Source: Candidatus Poribacteria bacterium (GTDB lineage: Bacteria; Poribacteria; WGA-4E; WGA-3G). From it: 55,019 nucleotides of DNA. The position numbers were made by a program, and so were the translations under genes. Positions 43,781-53,173 of this stretch are shown here, piece by piece; position 1 is the first letter of the stretch, and each line of letters opens with the position of its first letter. The stretch covers positions 1 to 55,019 of the forward strand of contig JAJEET010000048.1 in assembly GCA_022820835.1 (NCBI GenBank). The letters are read 5' to 3'. The notes below the pieces were generated by a model that did not search any database, was not told the origin of the DNA, and worked only from the letters and a program-made list of their open reading frames with translations.

Positions 43781-45628
43781 ATGAACACCCAAAACTCACA
43801 CCCCTACACACAATGGAATCTGCCGCCTTGTGCTTTGGCGCGTCTCGGCAAAGGTGCAATAACAGATATTCAGTATTCACCAGATGGAACGCGCCTCGCT
43901 GTTGCCACCCATATCGGCACTTGGCTCTACGATGCACACACCCGCACCGAACTCGCGCTCCTTAAACAGGGACTGGATCAAAGTGCTATTTCGCTCGCCT
44001 TTTCGCACGATGGTACAACCCTTGTAACCGGAAACGGGGATGATAGCACAATTTCGCTGTGGAATGTCCACACCGGACAACGTCGATCCACAATGAGACT
44101 CGGAGATGATGAAGATGAGGTCTGGGCATTCGTTATCTCGCCGGACGGGAACACGCTCATTAGCGCAGGACTGGACGGAAAGATCCGACTTTGGGATATT
44201 CATGCGGCCCGACTGCAGTCTGAGATCATCGCACACGCGCATCCGATCAACGCATTGGCGTTATCACCCGATGGCGAAACCCTCGCCAGTGGCAGTAACG
44301 ACTTCACGATCAAACTCTGGGATGCCCACACTGGAAGACAACTTTCCACACTCACAGGACATACACACGGCGTTATGGCATTGGCGTTCTCTCCCAACGG
44401 CATGAATCTCGTCAGCGGCAGTCGAGACAAGACGCTCTGCCTATGGGGTACCACTACTGGGAAAAAAATAGAAACTTTCGCTACTGATATCGGTGTTGTC
44501 GGTCATTTGGAGTTTTCGCCTGACGGGAGCCTCCTCGCAAGTGGGAGTGGTGATAATACCGTTCGACTCTGGAACGCGGATACCGGGACTGAACAAGCGA
44601 TCCTCAAAGCGCATAAAGATGCTATCTATGGTATCTCCTTTTCTCCGGATGGTAAGACCCTCGCCAGCGGAAGCGGCGATCATACTGTTCGGTTCTGGGA
44701 CCCGGCTACCGGTGCAGAGAAGGCAATTATTGACGGACATATTGAGTGGATTAATTCCGTAGCCTTTTCTTCTGACGGCAGCCTTCTCACCAGCGGCACT
44801 GATGACGAAACGCTTCGATTGTGGGACCTGTCCACCTACACTGAGATTCAAACCCTCAGCGGTCATGAATATCTGATTGAGGAGGTCGCTTTTTCACCGG
44901 ATGGGACAATGCTCGCAAGTGCAAGTCAAGATGAGCGGATTTTCTTGTGGCATGTAAACACCGGCACAGAGACAGCGATATTAGATCATACGGATATGGT
45001 TACCGCATTGGCATTTGCAACGAACGGCACCACACTCGCCAGCGGTGGCTACGATAATACTGTCCGATTATGGGATATTGATACCGGAGATCAATTGGCA
45101 GTTTTAACGGGACATACGGATGTTGTTAAAACCGTTGCGTTTTCACCAGATGGGAGAACCCTCGCCAGTGGCAGCGAAGATAAAACAATTCGGTTATGGA
45201 ACGCTGCTACAGGTCATTATCTCGCTGTGCTTACGGGACATACGGATGCTGTTAAGACGGTCACTTTTTCACCAGATAGGAGAATCCTTGCCAGTGGCGG
45301 TTCGGACAACACCATACGACTCTGGGATATGAACAATTGTCAGCATATCGCTACACTTACAGGGCATACCGACACTGTTGAGGCAGTCGTATTTTCACCG
45401 GATGGACGCACGCTTATAAGCAGCGGTGATGCCGAGGACAGTACGATACGTTTATGGGACCCTGTTAACCACCAACAGCGTGCAATTATTAAGAACTATA
45501 AGGTTCGCACGCTGGCGTTCAGTCCAGATGGTAGAATATTTGCCAGTGGCAGTTCAGATGGCACCATCCTTATCTGGGACCTCGCAACCGTTGAGGCTAC
45601 GTATAATTCAGTCCAACCAGTCTTATAG
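43781..45628 (+). CDS. Cytosolic WD40 double-propeller protein
   Basis: Fourteen WD40 repeats make two likely seven-bladed propellers. Unlike its two paralogues here it has no signal peptide, so it should stay in the cytosol. The N-terminal signature CALARLGKGAITDIQYSPDG (in pieces) and IGTWLYDAHTRTE matches theirs. Blades around 45090-45330 are nearly identical in DNA (GGACATACGGATG...GTTAA), which points to recent blade duplication. I chose ATG 43781 (615 aa); the frame is open to a TTG at 43733, and neither start has a strong ribosome-binding site. Confidence 0.85.
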   Translation: MNTQNSHPYTQWNLPPCALARLGKGAITDIQYSPDGTRLAVATHIGTWLYDAHTRTELALLKQGLDQSAISLAFSHDGTTLVTGNGDDSTISLWNVHTGQRRSTMRLGDDEDEVWAFVISPDGNTLISAGLDGKIRLWDIHAARLQSEIIAHAHPINALALSPDGETLASGSNDFTIKLWDAHTGRQLSTLTGHTHGVMALAFSPNGMNLVSGSRDKTLCLWGTTTGKKIETFATDIGVVGHLEFSPDGSLLASGSGDNTVRLWNADTGTEQAILKAHKDAIYGISFSPDGKTLASGSGDHTVRFWDPATGAEKAIIDGHIEWINSVAFSSDGSLLTSGTDDETLRLWDLSTYTEIQTLSGHEYLIEEVAFSPDGTMLASASQDERIFLWHVNTGTETAILDHTDMVTALAFATNGTTLASGGYDNTVRLWDIDTGDQLAVLTGHTDVVKTVAFSPDGRTLASGSEDKTIRLWNAATGHYLAVLTGHTDAVKTVTFSPDRRILASGGSDNTIRLWDMNNCQHIATLTGHTDTVEAVVFSPDGRTLISSGDAEDSTIRLWDPVNHQQRAIIKNYKVRTLAFSPDGRIFASGSSDGTILIWDLATVEATYNSVQPVL

Positions 45629-45713
45629 AGTAGACCGAATTGCCTCTACCCGGGATCTGTGTAGAAATGCATCTGCATTCCTATCAAACTCTAAAGTGGA
45701 ACATCTGTATATG

Positions 45714-45738
45714 TAACGGCACACGGTGTGTGTCGTTA
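45714..45738. repeat. Palindrome TAACGGCACAC-GGT-GTGTGTCGTTA
   Basis: The 11-base arms pair at 10 positions around a GGT loop. The core CACGGTGTGTG recurs at about 45862-45872. Between the copies TTACGCAG/CTGCGTAA (45786-45793 with 45829-45836) forms another inverted repeat that includes the recurring GGACTTACGCA motif (45782-45792). The whole 45640-45890 gap may be a nested repeat. Confidence 0.5.
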
Positions 45739-45895
45739 ATATTTTTAATCTGTGCATGGTCGGTGTGCTAATACTTTAACTGGACTTACGCAGTCAGTAC
45801 ACCTACTTAAGAAAGATTTTCAATTGCGCTGCGTAAACCTTAATTTGAATTACCTAATAGCGCACGGTGTGTGCTTTCTACTTTACAGGAGAAAA

Positions 45896-47035
45896 ATGAA
45901 TTATTTGAACACGTTGAAAAAGGCAACCTTTTTGCTTTTCGGAATCTTATTAATCCATATCTGTAGTTGTAATCGGGTTCAGGACATGGTCGCCTCTGAA
46001 CCACAAGACGCGATGGATGCCGCCCCAATTCGGGTGAGTTTCGTGTATCCAGGTGACTGCCTCGGCGATTCTTCTTACTGTGATGTGTTATTTAATGGCG
46101 CACGGAAGGCTAAAGCCGAACTTGATGTTGAGATAACCGAACTGGAGAGCAATTTCGAGACCTGGGATATGCAGTTGCAAGCCGCTGCTGGAAATTCAGG
46201 TCTCGTCATCACTTCCGGCTATCAAATGGCAGACCCGGTTTCACGCGTGGCACCAGAGTTTCCAGAGGTTATGTTTGTCATTTTCGATGCTGCGGTGAAC
46301 CTTCCTAATGTAGTGTCTTTCACCCATCGAGTCAACGAAGGCACTTTCCTACTCGGTGCAATCGCTGGATTAAAATCAAAAACTGGAAAAGTCGGTTACC
46401 TCGGCGGTGCCAATGTCCCGTTACTGCACGAATTTGAAGCCGGTTATCTCGCTGGTGTCAAGGCAGTCAACCCAGAAGCAGAAATAATAAGGGGTTACGT
46501 TGCTGACGATCAGCACGGATTCTACGATCCGGTCAAAGGACAAGAGATTGCAACAACTCAGTATGACAGTGGTGTTGACGTGATTTACGCAATGGCCGAC
46601 CAGTCAGGATTCGGAGCAGTTGAAGCCGCCAAAATGGCAGAAGATAGATATGTGATATGGAATTATATCGACATTACGGATGTCGCACCGGGCATAATCT
46701 TAACAGGGCTGCGCGTCGGAATCGACGAGTCCGCGTATAATGTTATTCAGGAGTTCGCGGCTGGGAATCTGATGGCAGGCGTTCGGTCTCTCGGTCTCGC
46801 TGAAGACAACGTCGGCTATCTTTTTGGTGAAGGCAACAAGGATGTGATCTCTGATGAAATATTAGAAAAGGTTGCAGCACTGAAAGCGAGCATTATTGCT
46901 GGTGAGATTACTGTCCCAATGGTACCAGAAGTTGGGGTTCAAGGTTCAGTTATAACGCCGACGACAACTCAAGACGAGGATCAAGCAGCTACGGAACCGA
47001 ATGTTGAAGGCACAGTCATACCACCAACTCAGTAA
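45896..47035 (+). CDS. BMP-family (PnrA-like) substrate-binding lipoprotein
   Basis: A hydrophobic signal ends in a lipobox-like ICSC (acylation at C23 or C25). The body is a type 1 periplasmic binding fold of the BMP/PnrA/Med family: VSFVYPGDCLGDSSYCDVLFNGA (in pieces), VVSFTHRVNEGTFLLGAIAGL, VDVIYAMADQSG and GVRSLGLAEDNVGY. BMP proteins bind purine nucleosides for an ABC importer, but no permease or ATPase is nearby. A Thr/Pro-rich tail ends it. AGGAGA precedes ATG 45896, which I prefer to upstream starts that would bury the signal peptide. Confidence 0.88.
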   Translation: MNYLNTLKKATFLLFGILLIHICSCNRVQDMVASEPQDAMDAAPIRVSFVYPGDCLGDSSYCDVLFNGARKAKAELDVEITELESNFETWDMQLQAAAGNSGLVITSGYQMADPVSRVAPEFPEVMFVIFDAAVNLPNVVSFTHRVNEGTFLLGAIAGLKSKTGKVGYLGGANVPLLHEFEAGYLAGVKAVNPEAEIIRGYVADDQHGFYDPVKGQEIATTQYDSGVDVIYAMADQSGFGAVEAAKMAEDRYVIWNYIDITDVAPGIILTGLRVGIDESAYNVIQEFAAGNLMAGVRSLGLAEDNVGYLFGEGNKDVISDEILEKVAALKASIIAGEITVPMVPEVGVQGSVITPTTTQDEDQAATEPNVEGTVIPPTQ

Positions 47036-47060
47036 TCTCTATTTTCGCGCTTTGTTCGTT

Positions 47061-47089
47061 GGCGAGGTTTTTCAACCTCGCCATTTTTA
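47061..47089. terminator. Hairpin terminator between convergent genes
   Basis: GGCGAGGTT-TTTC-AACCTCGCC (47061-47082) is followed by ATTTTTAT. It lies between the BMP lipoprotein (+) and PhyH (-) stops and belongs to the palindrome family at 18358, 18602 and 32040. Confidence 0.7.
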
Positions 47090-47890
47090 TTAAGGTTTGG
47101 TATCGGTGTTAACCGGGGGTTCTTCGTTGTTAACAAACCGCTCGATTGTGTTGATCGTCGCGGGACTGGTGCGGAAATCGGCGACCCAGGGTTCGCGGAA
47201 ATATGCCCGCTTTTCACGGGGTAAGGCGGAAAGCACGACCGGCGGGATATGCAACCGGTGCCAATGCGTTGCAAGGTGCGCGTAAGCGTTTAGTATTGCC
47301 ACCCGCGGTGTCTCCCGTTGCCAGACTGGACCCGCATGACAGAGGTTTTCGGTGAAGAAGATCGCACTGCCTGCTGGGCATTCATAAGTCATCAGGAACG
47401 GACTCCGTTTCTCCTCCTCTAACGATGTATGATCCGGATGCATTGGAAAATTCGACTTATGGCTGCCCGCGATGAAGTGTGTTGCCCCGTCATTCTTACT
47501 AATATCCGTCAGTTCAAAGACGACGCGCACCATCCCGGCATGAATCCGTCCGTTATTGACGCGATATCCAAAGATCGGATCGCCTTGTTGCGGTCCACCG
47601 CCGTGAAGGCCACCGTGTTCTTGTCCCTTTCTACGCCAGACAGAGAAACTGTTCTCCAGCCGAACATCGGGTCCAATAATTTGGTGTAATACCTCCAACA
47701 CCTTCGGATGGTCAATCAAGATACTCGCAGGACCACCCGGTACAGCACGGTGTTCTGGTGGCAAGGATTCAGGGTTGTGGTGTATCCTGTCAATCTGATC
47801 AACGATCGCGTCCACTTCGTCCTGTTCAAGGATCGCAGGACGTACGAGAAATCCGCTCAAGTCAAATCGAAATTTTTCTTCATCAGTCAT
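47090..47890 (-). CDS. PhyH-fold protein with an HxG iron motif (D)
   Basis: The core of the fold is clear: FELTDISKNDGATHFIAGSHK, distal His H185 (CHAGPVW) and R196 (TPRVAI) as 2-oxoglutarate ligand. The first iron motif, normally HxD, reads H96-G-G98 (GLHGGGP), with H92-G-G94 just before; no Asp takes the third ligand position in the obvious alignment. Loss of this carboxylate is the hallmark of iron/2-oxoglutarate halogenases such as SyrB2 and WelO5, but PhyH relatives with a LHGG-type motif are also common and uncharacterised. AAGGAG precedes the ATG. Function is open. Confidence 0.8.
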   Translation of the reverse strand: MTDEEKFRFDLSGFLVRPAILEQDEVDAIVDQIDRIHHNPESLPPEHRAVPGGPASILIDHPKVLEVLHQIIGPDVRLENSFSVWRRKGQEHGGLHGGGPQQGDPIFGYRVNNGRIHAGMVRVVFELTDISKNDGATHFIAGSHKSNFPMHPDHTSLEEEKRSPFLMTYECPAGSAIFFTENLCHAGPVWQRETPRVAILNAYAHLATHWHRLHIPPVVLSALPREKRAYFREPWVADFRTSPATINTIERFVNNEEPPVNTDTKP

Positions 47891-47948
47891 AGGTTTACAT
47901 CTCCTTTGCCGACCTTAAGATGATCCGCACCAAATTTTGAAGCATAAA

Positions 47949-48197
47949 TTATTTAAGTTTACCATCAACCCATAGTTCATATTCAAAGGACCATGCCCGG
48001 TAGAAAATCCGGACGATATAAGGTAAATCATCAACTTTGAAGCGATGCTCAAGTCCTGTGTCAAACAATTTACGAGGTCTTTCGTAAACTAATTCATCAT
48101 CAACATAGATATGTACCTTGCCGGACCACGTATTCCAGTGATCAACTCGAACAGTATGAGAATTCTCGGTTTCTACTGACCATTGACGAGTCGTCAT
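47949..48197 (-). CDS. FAIM1-like small protein
   Basis: The 82-aa sequence reads W-x-V near the N-terminus, HTVRVDHWNTWSGKVHIYVDDELVY (in pieces), then LEHRFKVDDLPYIVRIFYR and YELWVDGK. The order and spacing of SGK-x-x-I-x-VDD, the HxF strand and Y-x-Y-x-L-x-VDGK resemble Fas apoptosis inhibitory molecule 1 and its bacterial relatives, a beta-sandwich fold. This is by pattern only. AAGGAGG lies six bases before the ATG. It follows the DUF1611 gene by 15 bases and may be co-transcribed. Confidence 0.6.
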   Translation of the reverse strand: MTTRQWSVETENSHTVRVDHWNTWSGKVHIYVDDELVYERPRKLFDTGLEHRFKVDDLPYIVRIFYRAWSFEYELWVDGKLK

Positions 48198-48212
48198 AGA
48201 AAGACCTCCTTG

Positions 48213-49274
48213 CTATTTTTCAGCATGCACTTTCTGAACAGCATCAACGAGTTTATCCGCGCCGAATCGCACGACATCCGTCGCTGGCAATCCTGTCTCC
48301 ACCTCCGCTGCTTCTATTGCCTCTCGTGCCTCATTTTCAGAGAGATCGAAACAATTCAACGCCAGTCCAATCACTTTCGCAGGTTTTATCGGTGCAGCTA
48401 ACGTCTCATAGTGCGCAATCATCTCAGTTAGTGACGGCAACGGCACTGTATAACGCGCAACCGTGTCACGCGATGGCTGATGACAGAAGATCATCGCATC
48501 GGGTAGACTGCCGTGCAGTAGGCTCAACGTCACCCCCGAATATCCCGGATGCACCAATGAACCTTGCCCTTCAACAATAAGCAGTTCGTGATTCTTCGCA
48601 CCTTCAAGCACAATCTTCTCGGCTGCACCGGCAGTGAAATCGGAGATGACAGCATCAATCGCTATACCCCAACCCCAGACCATAATTCCGTTCTGTCCGG
48701 TCGGACAAAATTCGGCATTCACACCCCGTTCCCGTGCGGTGCGCGTTACCTCAATACCAGAGAGCATCTTCCCAACACGACAATCGGAGCCGACTGTCAG
48801 AATAACCGTCGCATCAACATCGGCGGCTTTACACGTCGCTACTGGTAGATCAATAGGCGGTTTCCGGGCATCCCATAGAACCACATCGTGTGCCGCTGCG
48901 AGCTTCGAGAGTTCCGCGTCCTCGCTCAGGAATCTGTGGAGTCCGCTCATGACGTGTAAACCGTTACGTATCGCATCGTGGAGAATCGCACGCCAAGGCG
49001 ACGGCAACTCACCGCCGGGTGGTGCAATGCCGATGGCAAGCATCGTCGGATCGAACCGCATCGCCTCAGCGAGGTCTCGGACAACTGGAATGCCTTCTCC
49101 AATCTCAATAACTTCGCTAACATCCCGTCCCGCATTGTCACTGTCGATGACTGCCACCACGTTGTCAGGAAGATAACGCACGAGAACTGTGGCGGTCTTC
49201 GATTCGAGGACACCGAACGAACCTTCGGCAAGGATCGCTATTCTGTGTGATTTCGGTTGTAACTGCTTTTCCAT
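48213..49274 (-). CDS. DUF1611 family protein (DgcN-like)
   Basis: The 353-aa protein has the N-terminal Rossmann-like domain and C-terminal P-loop-like domain of DUF1611, with GSDCRVGKM (about 162-170), CPTGQNGIMVWGWG and GQGSLVHPGYSGVTLSLLHG. Some family members are DgcN, a D-glutamate N-acetyltransferase of D-amino acid breakdown; its partner dgcA is not in the window. It may act on another acidic compound. It lies upstream of the FAIM1-like gene on the same strand. Confidence 0.85.
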   Translation of the reverse strand: MEKQLQPKSHRIAILAEGSFGVLESKTATVLVRYLPDNVVAVIDSDNAGRDVSEVIEIGEGIPVVRDLAEAMRFDPTMLAIGIAPPGGELPSPWRAILHDAIRNGLHVMSGLHRFLSEDAELSKLAAAHDVVLWDARKPPIDLPVATCKAADVDATVILTVGSDCRVGKMLSGIEVTRTARERGVNAEFCPTGQNGIMVWGWGIAIDAVISDFTAGAAEKIVLEGAKNHELLIVEGQGSLVHPGYSGVTLSLLHGSLPDAMIFCHQPSRDTVARYTVPLPSLTEMIAHYETLAAPIKPAKVIGLALNCFDLSENEAREAIEAAEVETGLPATDVVRFGADKLVDAVQKVHAEK

Positions 49275-49420
49275 TTTTAGTCTATCTTTTCAGGTAGGAT
49301 AAATATATCTGTAGATTACCACAAATCAGAATCAATTTCAAGCGACAAGGAAATTAAAAAATTAACACCAGAACCATTCCGTTTTCTAACTGACAACTGA
49401 TAACTGACGACTGACAACCC
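49275..49420. other. Gap with iterated ACTGATA motif
   Basis: The right end (about 49389-49417) holds AACTGACAACTGATAACTGA followed by CGACTGACAACC, a short degenerate tandem repeat also present at about 2549-2573 and 22400-22424. No gene or clear promoter is visible. Confidence 0.4.
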
Positions 49421-50299
49421 CTAAAGAAATTGACGGAGATACCTACCGCCGAGTGCAAAGCCGTCTAACCCCGGCGCGCCCCGATCTTCATTTTCGACAC
49501 ACAGCACATAGTCATAACCCGATTCCTGTAACGCACCTATAATGGTTCCCCAATTCAGTTGCCCGCGTCCGGGGACACGGTATTGCCACCACCAGTTCCC
49601 GATAATCCCCTGCCGAAACTTCATGTGCGGACTGATTTCGCAATCTTTCACATCCGCATAATACCATTTGCCGTTGAACATACGGATAGCATCTTCAGCG
49701 GGTAAAATACCCATCCATAACCAGTGAGACGGATCGCAGGAGAGTCCAAGCGAATCTGACGGGATTGCATCGAGGACCCGTTCCCACATTTCGGGGTTAC
49801 AAGCGATATTGCCCATCCGAACGGCACAGTCCAACGCCATCTTCACGCCTTTCTCTTCGGCGAAACGGACAACCGGTGTCCACATCTCCTTAAACCGTCC
49901 GACGAGCTCAACCGATCGGTCACCTGGGTTCCCGGGTTCTGAAGAGAACTGTCCATAAAAGTGCCAACTGACCGGACTGCCAGCGTACGTCACCACGACT
50001 GACGCACCGAGAATATGTGCCGCCTCGATTGCCTGCATTAATGTTTCACGTGCCTTCTCTCGTGTTTCCGCATCGTCGTCAAGAAGGTTGCAGTGTGATG
50101 TCAAGGCAGCGAGATAGACCCCGTGCGTTTCGAGAATTTCCTTGACCGCTTCGCCACCAGATTGTATAATAGCACTCGGTTCAAAGATATCGGTGGCGTT
50201 GGGCCGGATTGCATCAAACCCATTCGCATTTGCCCATGCCGCACATTCAGAGAGGCTCCAACCACCGCCACCCGCGCTTGTACTGAAACTTAAATCCAT
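49421..50299 (-). CDS. Sugar phosphate isomerase/epimerase (TIM barrel)
   Basis: This is a xylose isomerase-like TIM-barrel protein of the AP endonuclease 2 superfamily (FSTSAGGGGWSLSECAAWANANGFDAI in pieces; LTSHCNLLDDDAETREKA; CDPSHWLWMG; YYADVKDCEISP; CVENEDRGAPG). His and Glu/Asp metal ligands typical of the family are in place (HCN, DPSH, DVKD, ENED). The substrate is unknown. AGAGGG lies before the ATG. It runs divergently from the glycosylase gene. Confidence 0.88.
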   Translation of the reverse strand: MDLSFSTSAGGGGWSLSECAAWANANGFDAIRPNATDIFEPSAIIQSGGEAVKEILETHGVYLAALTSHCNLLDDDAETREKARETLMQAIEAAHILGASVVVTYAGSPVSWHFYGQFSSEPGNPGDRSVELVGRFKEMWTPVVRFAEEKGVKMALDCAVRMGNIACNPEMWERVLDAIPSDSLGLSCDPSHWLWMGILPAEDAIRMFNGKWYYADVKDCEISPHMKFRQGIIGNWWWQYRVPGRGQLNWGTIIGALQESGYDYVLCVENEDRGAPGLDGFALGGRYLRQFL

Positions 50300-50338
50300 G
50301 ATTTCCCTCTTTTTATACTATTGAGGACTTTCTACATA

Positions 50339-51025
50339 ATGCAAATTCTATGTAATGAAAACGTTACCGAAAAACTATACACGCTCTATAACCAACTCCT
50401 TGCGCAACACGGAGACCGTAAGTGGTGGCCCGCTGATACGCCGTTTGAAGTCGCGCTCGGTGCCATTTTAACACAAGCGACTTCGTGGCGCAACGTCGAA
50501 AAAGCGATGGACAATCTCAGAAACGCCGACATCTTTACACCTGAACAGATCGCCTCTATCAGCCAAGCTGCGCTGGAGCGATTGATCCGCCCCTCACGCT
50601 ACTTTCGGATGAAGGCGCAGAAGGTCCGCGCTTTTGTAGAATATATTGAGAAGCGTCCCATGCACGTGATGTTTACACAAGATGTCCCCGAATTGCGAGA
50701 AGAATTGCTCTCTATCTACGGTGTCGGTCCCGAAACAGCGGATACGATTATCCTCTACGCCGCAGGTAAACCGAGCTTTGTTGTCGATAGTTACACCTAT
50801 AGACTTTTCTCACGATTGGGATGGGTTGAAGGTAGGTATGACTATGCGAAACTTCGTGCCCTGTTTATGGACAACCTCCCGCACGAGGTCGAGTTGTTCA
50901 ACAAATACCACGCCTTGATCGTCCGGCACGGTGCCAGGGTATGTCTCAAGAAAACGCCAATGTGCCAAGAGTGTCGTCTACAGGCATCTTGTGCCTATTA
51001 CAATTCGTCAGAGCAGGAATCTTAG
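50339..51025 (+). CDS. Endonuclease III/MagIII-type DNA glycosylase
   Basis: This helix-hairpin-helix GPD glycosylase excises damaged bases. HhH is in IYGVGPETADTIIL (about 127-140), the catalytic Asp is D150 (SFVVDSYTYR), and a [4Fe-4S] cluster is C202-x6-C209-x2-C212-x5-C218. The Lys that gives endonuclease III its lyase activity is E132 here, as in Helicobacter MagIII (3-methyladenine glycosylase). It is probably monofunctional on alkylated bases. LTQATSWRNVEKA is a family signature. I chose ATG 50339; a TTG at 50321 would add six residues. Confidence 0.85.
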   Translation: MQILCNENVTEKLYTLYNQLLAQHGDRKWWPADTPFEVALGAILTQATSWRNVEKAMDNLRNADIFTPEQIASISQAALERLIRPSRYFRMKAQKVRAFVEYIEKRPMHVMFTQDVPELREELLSIYGVGPETADTIILYAAGKPSFVVDSYTYRLFSRLGWVEGRYDYAKLRALFMDNLPHEVELFNKYHALIVRHGARVCLKKTPMCQECRLQASCAYYNSSEQES

Positions 51026-51086
51026 AGAGACTAAAATAATAGAGGGTTTAAAGAGATAGAGATGTTGGAGACAGTAGATGGTCGAT

Positions 51087-53114
<2,028 letters not shown>

Positions 53115-53173
53115 CTATCCGATTTTCAGAAAATTTTAAGCGACCTGGACCGGGCGCATATAACTTATTTGCG

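Noticed and set aside
44250..45400. Regular DNA repeats considered as a CRISPR-like array
   Set aside because: They are degenerate WD40 blades of about 126 bp in an open reading frame, not short identical repeats with spacers.
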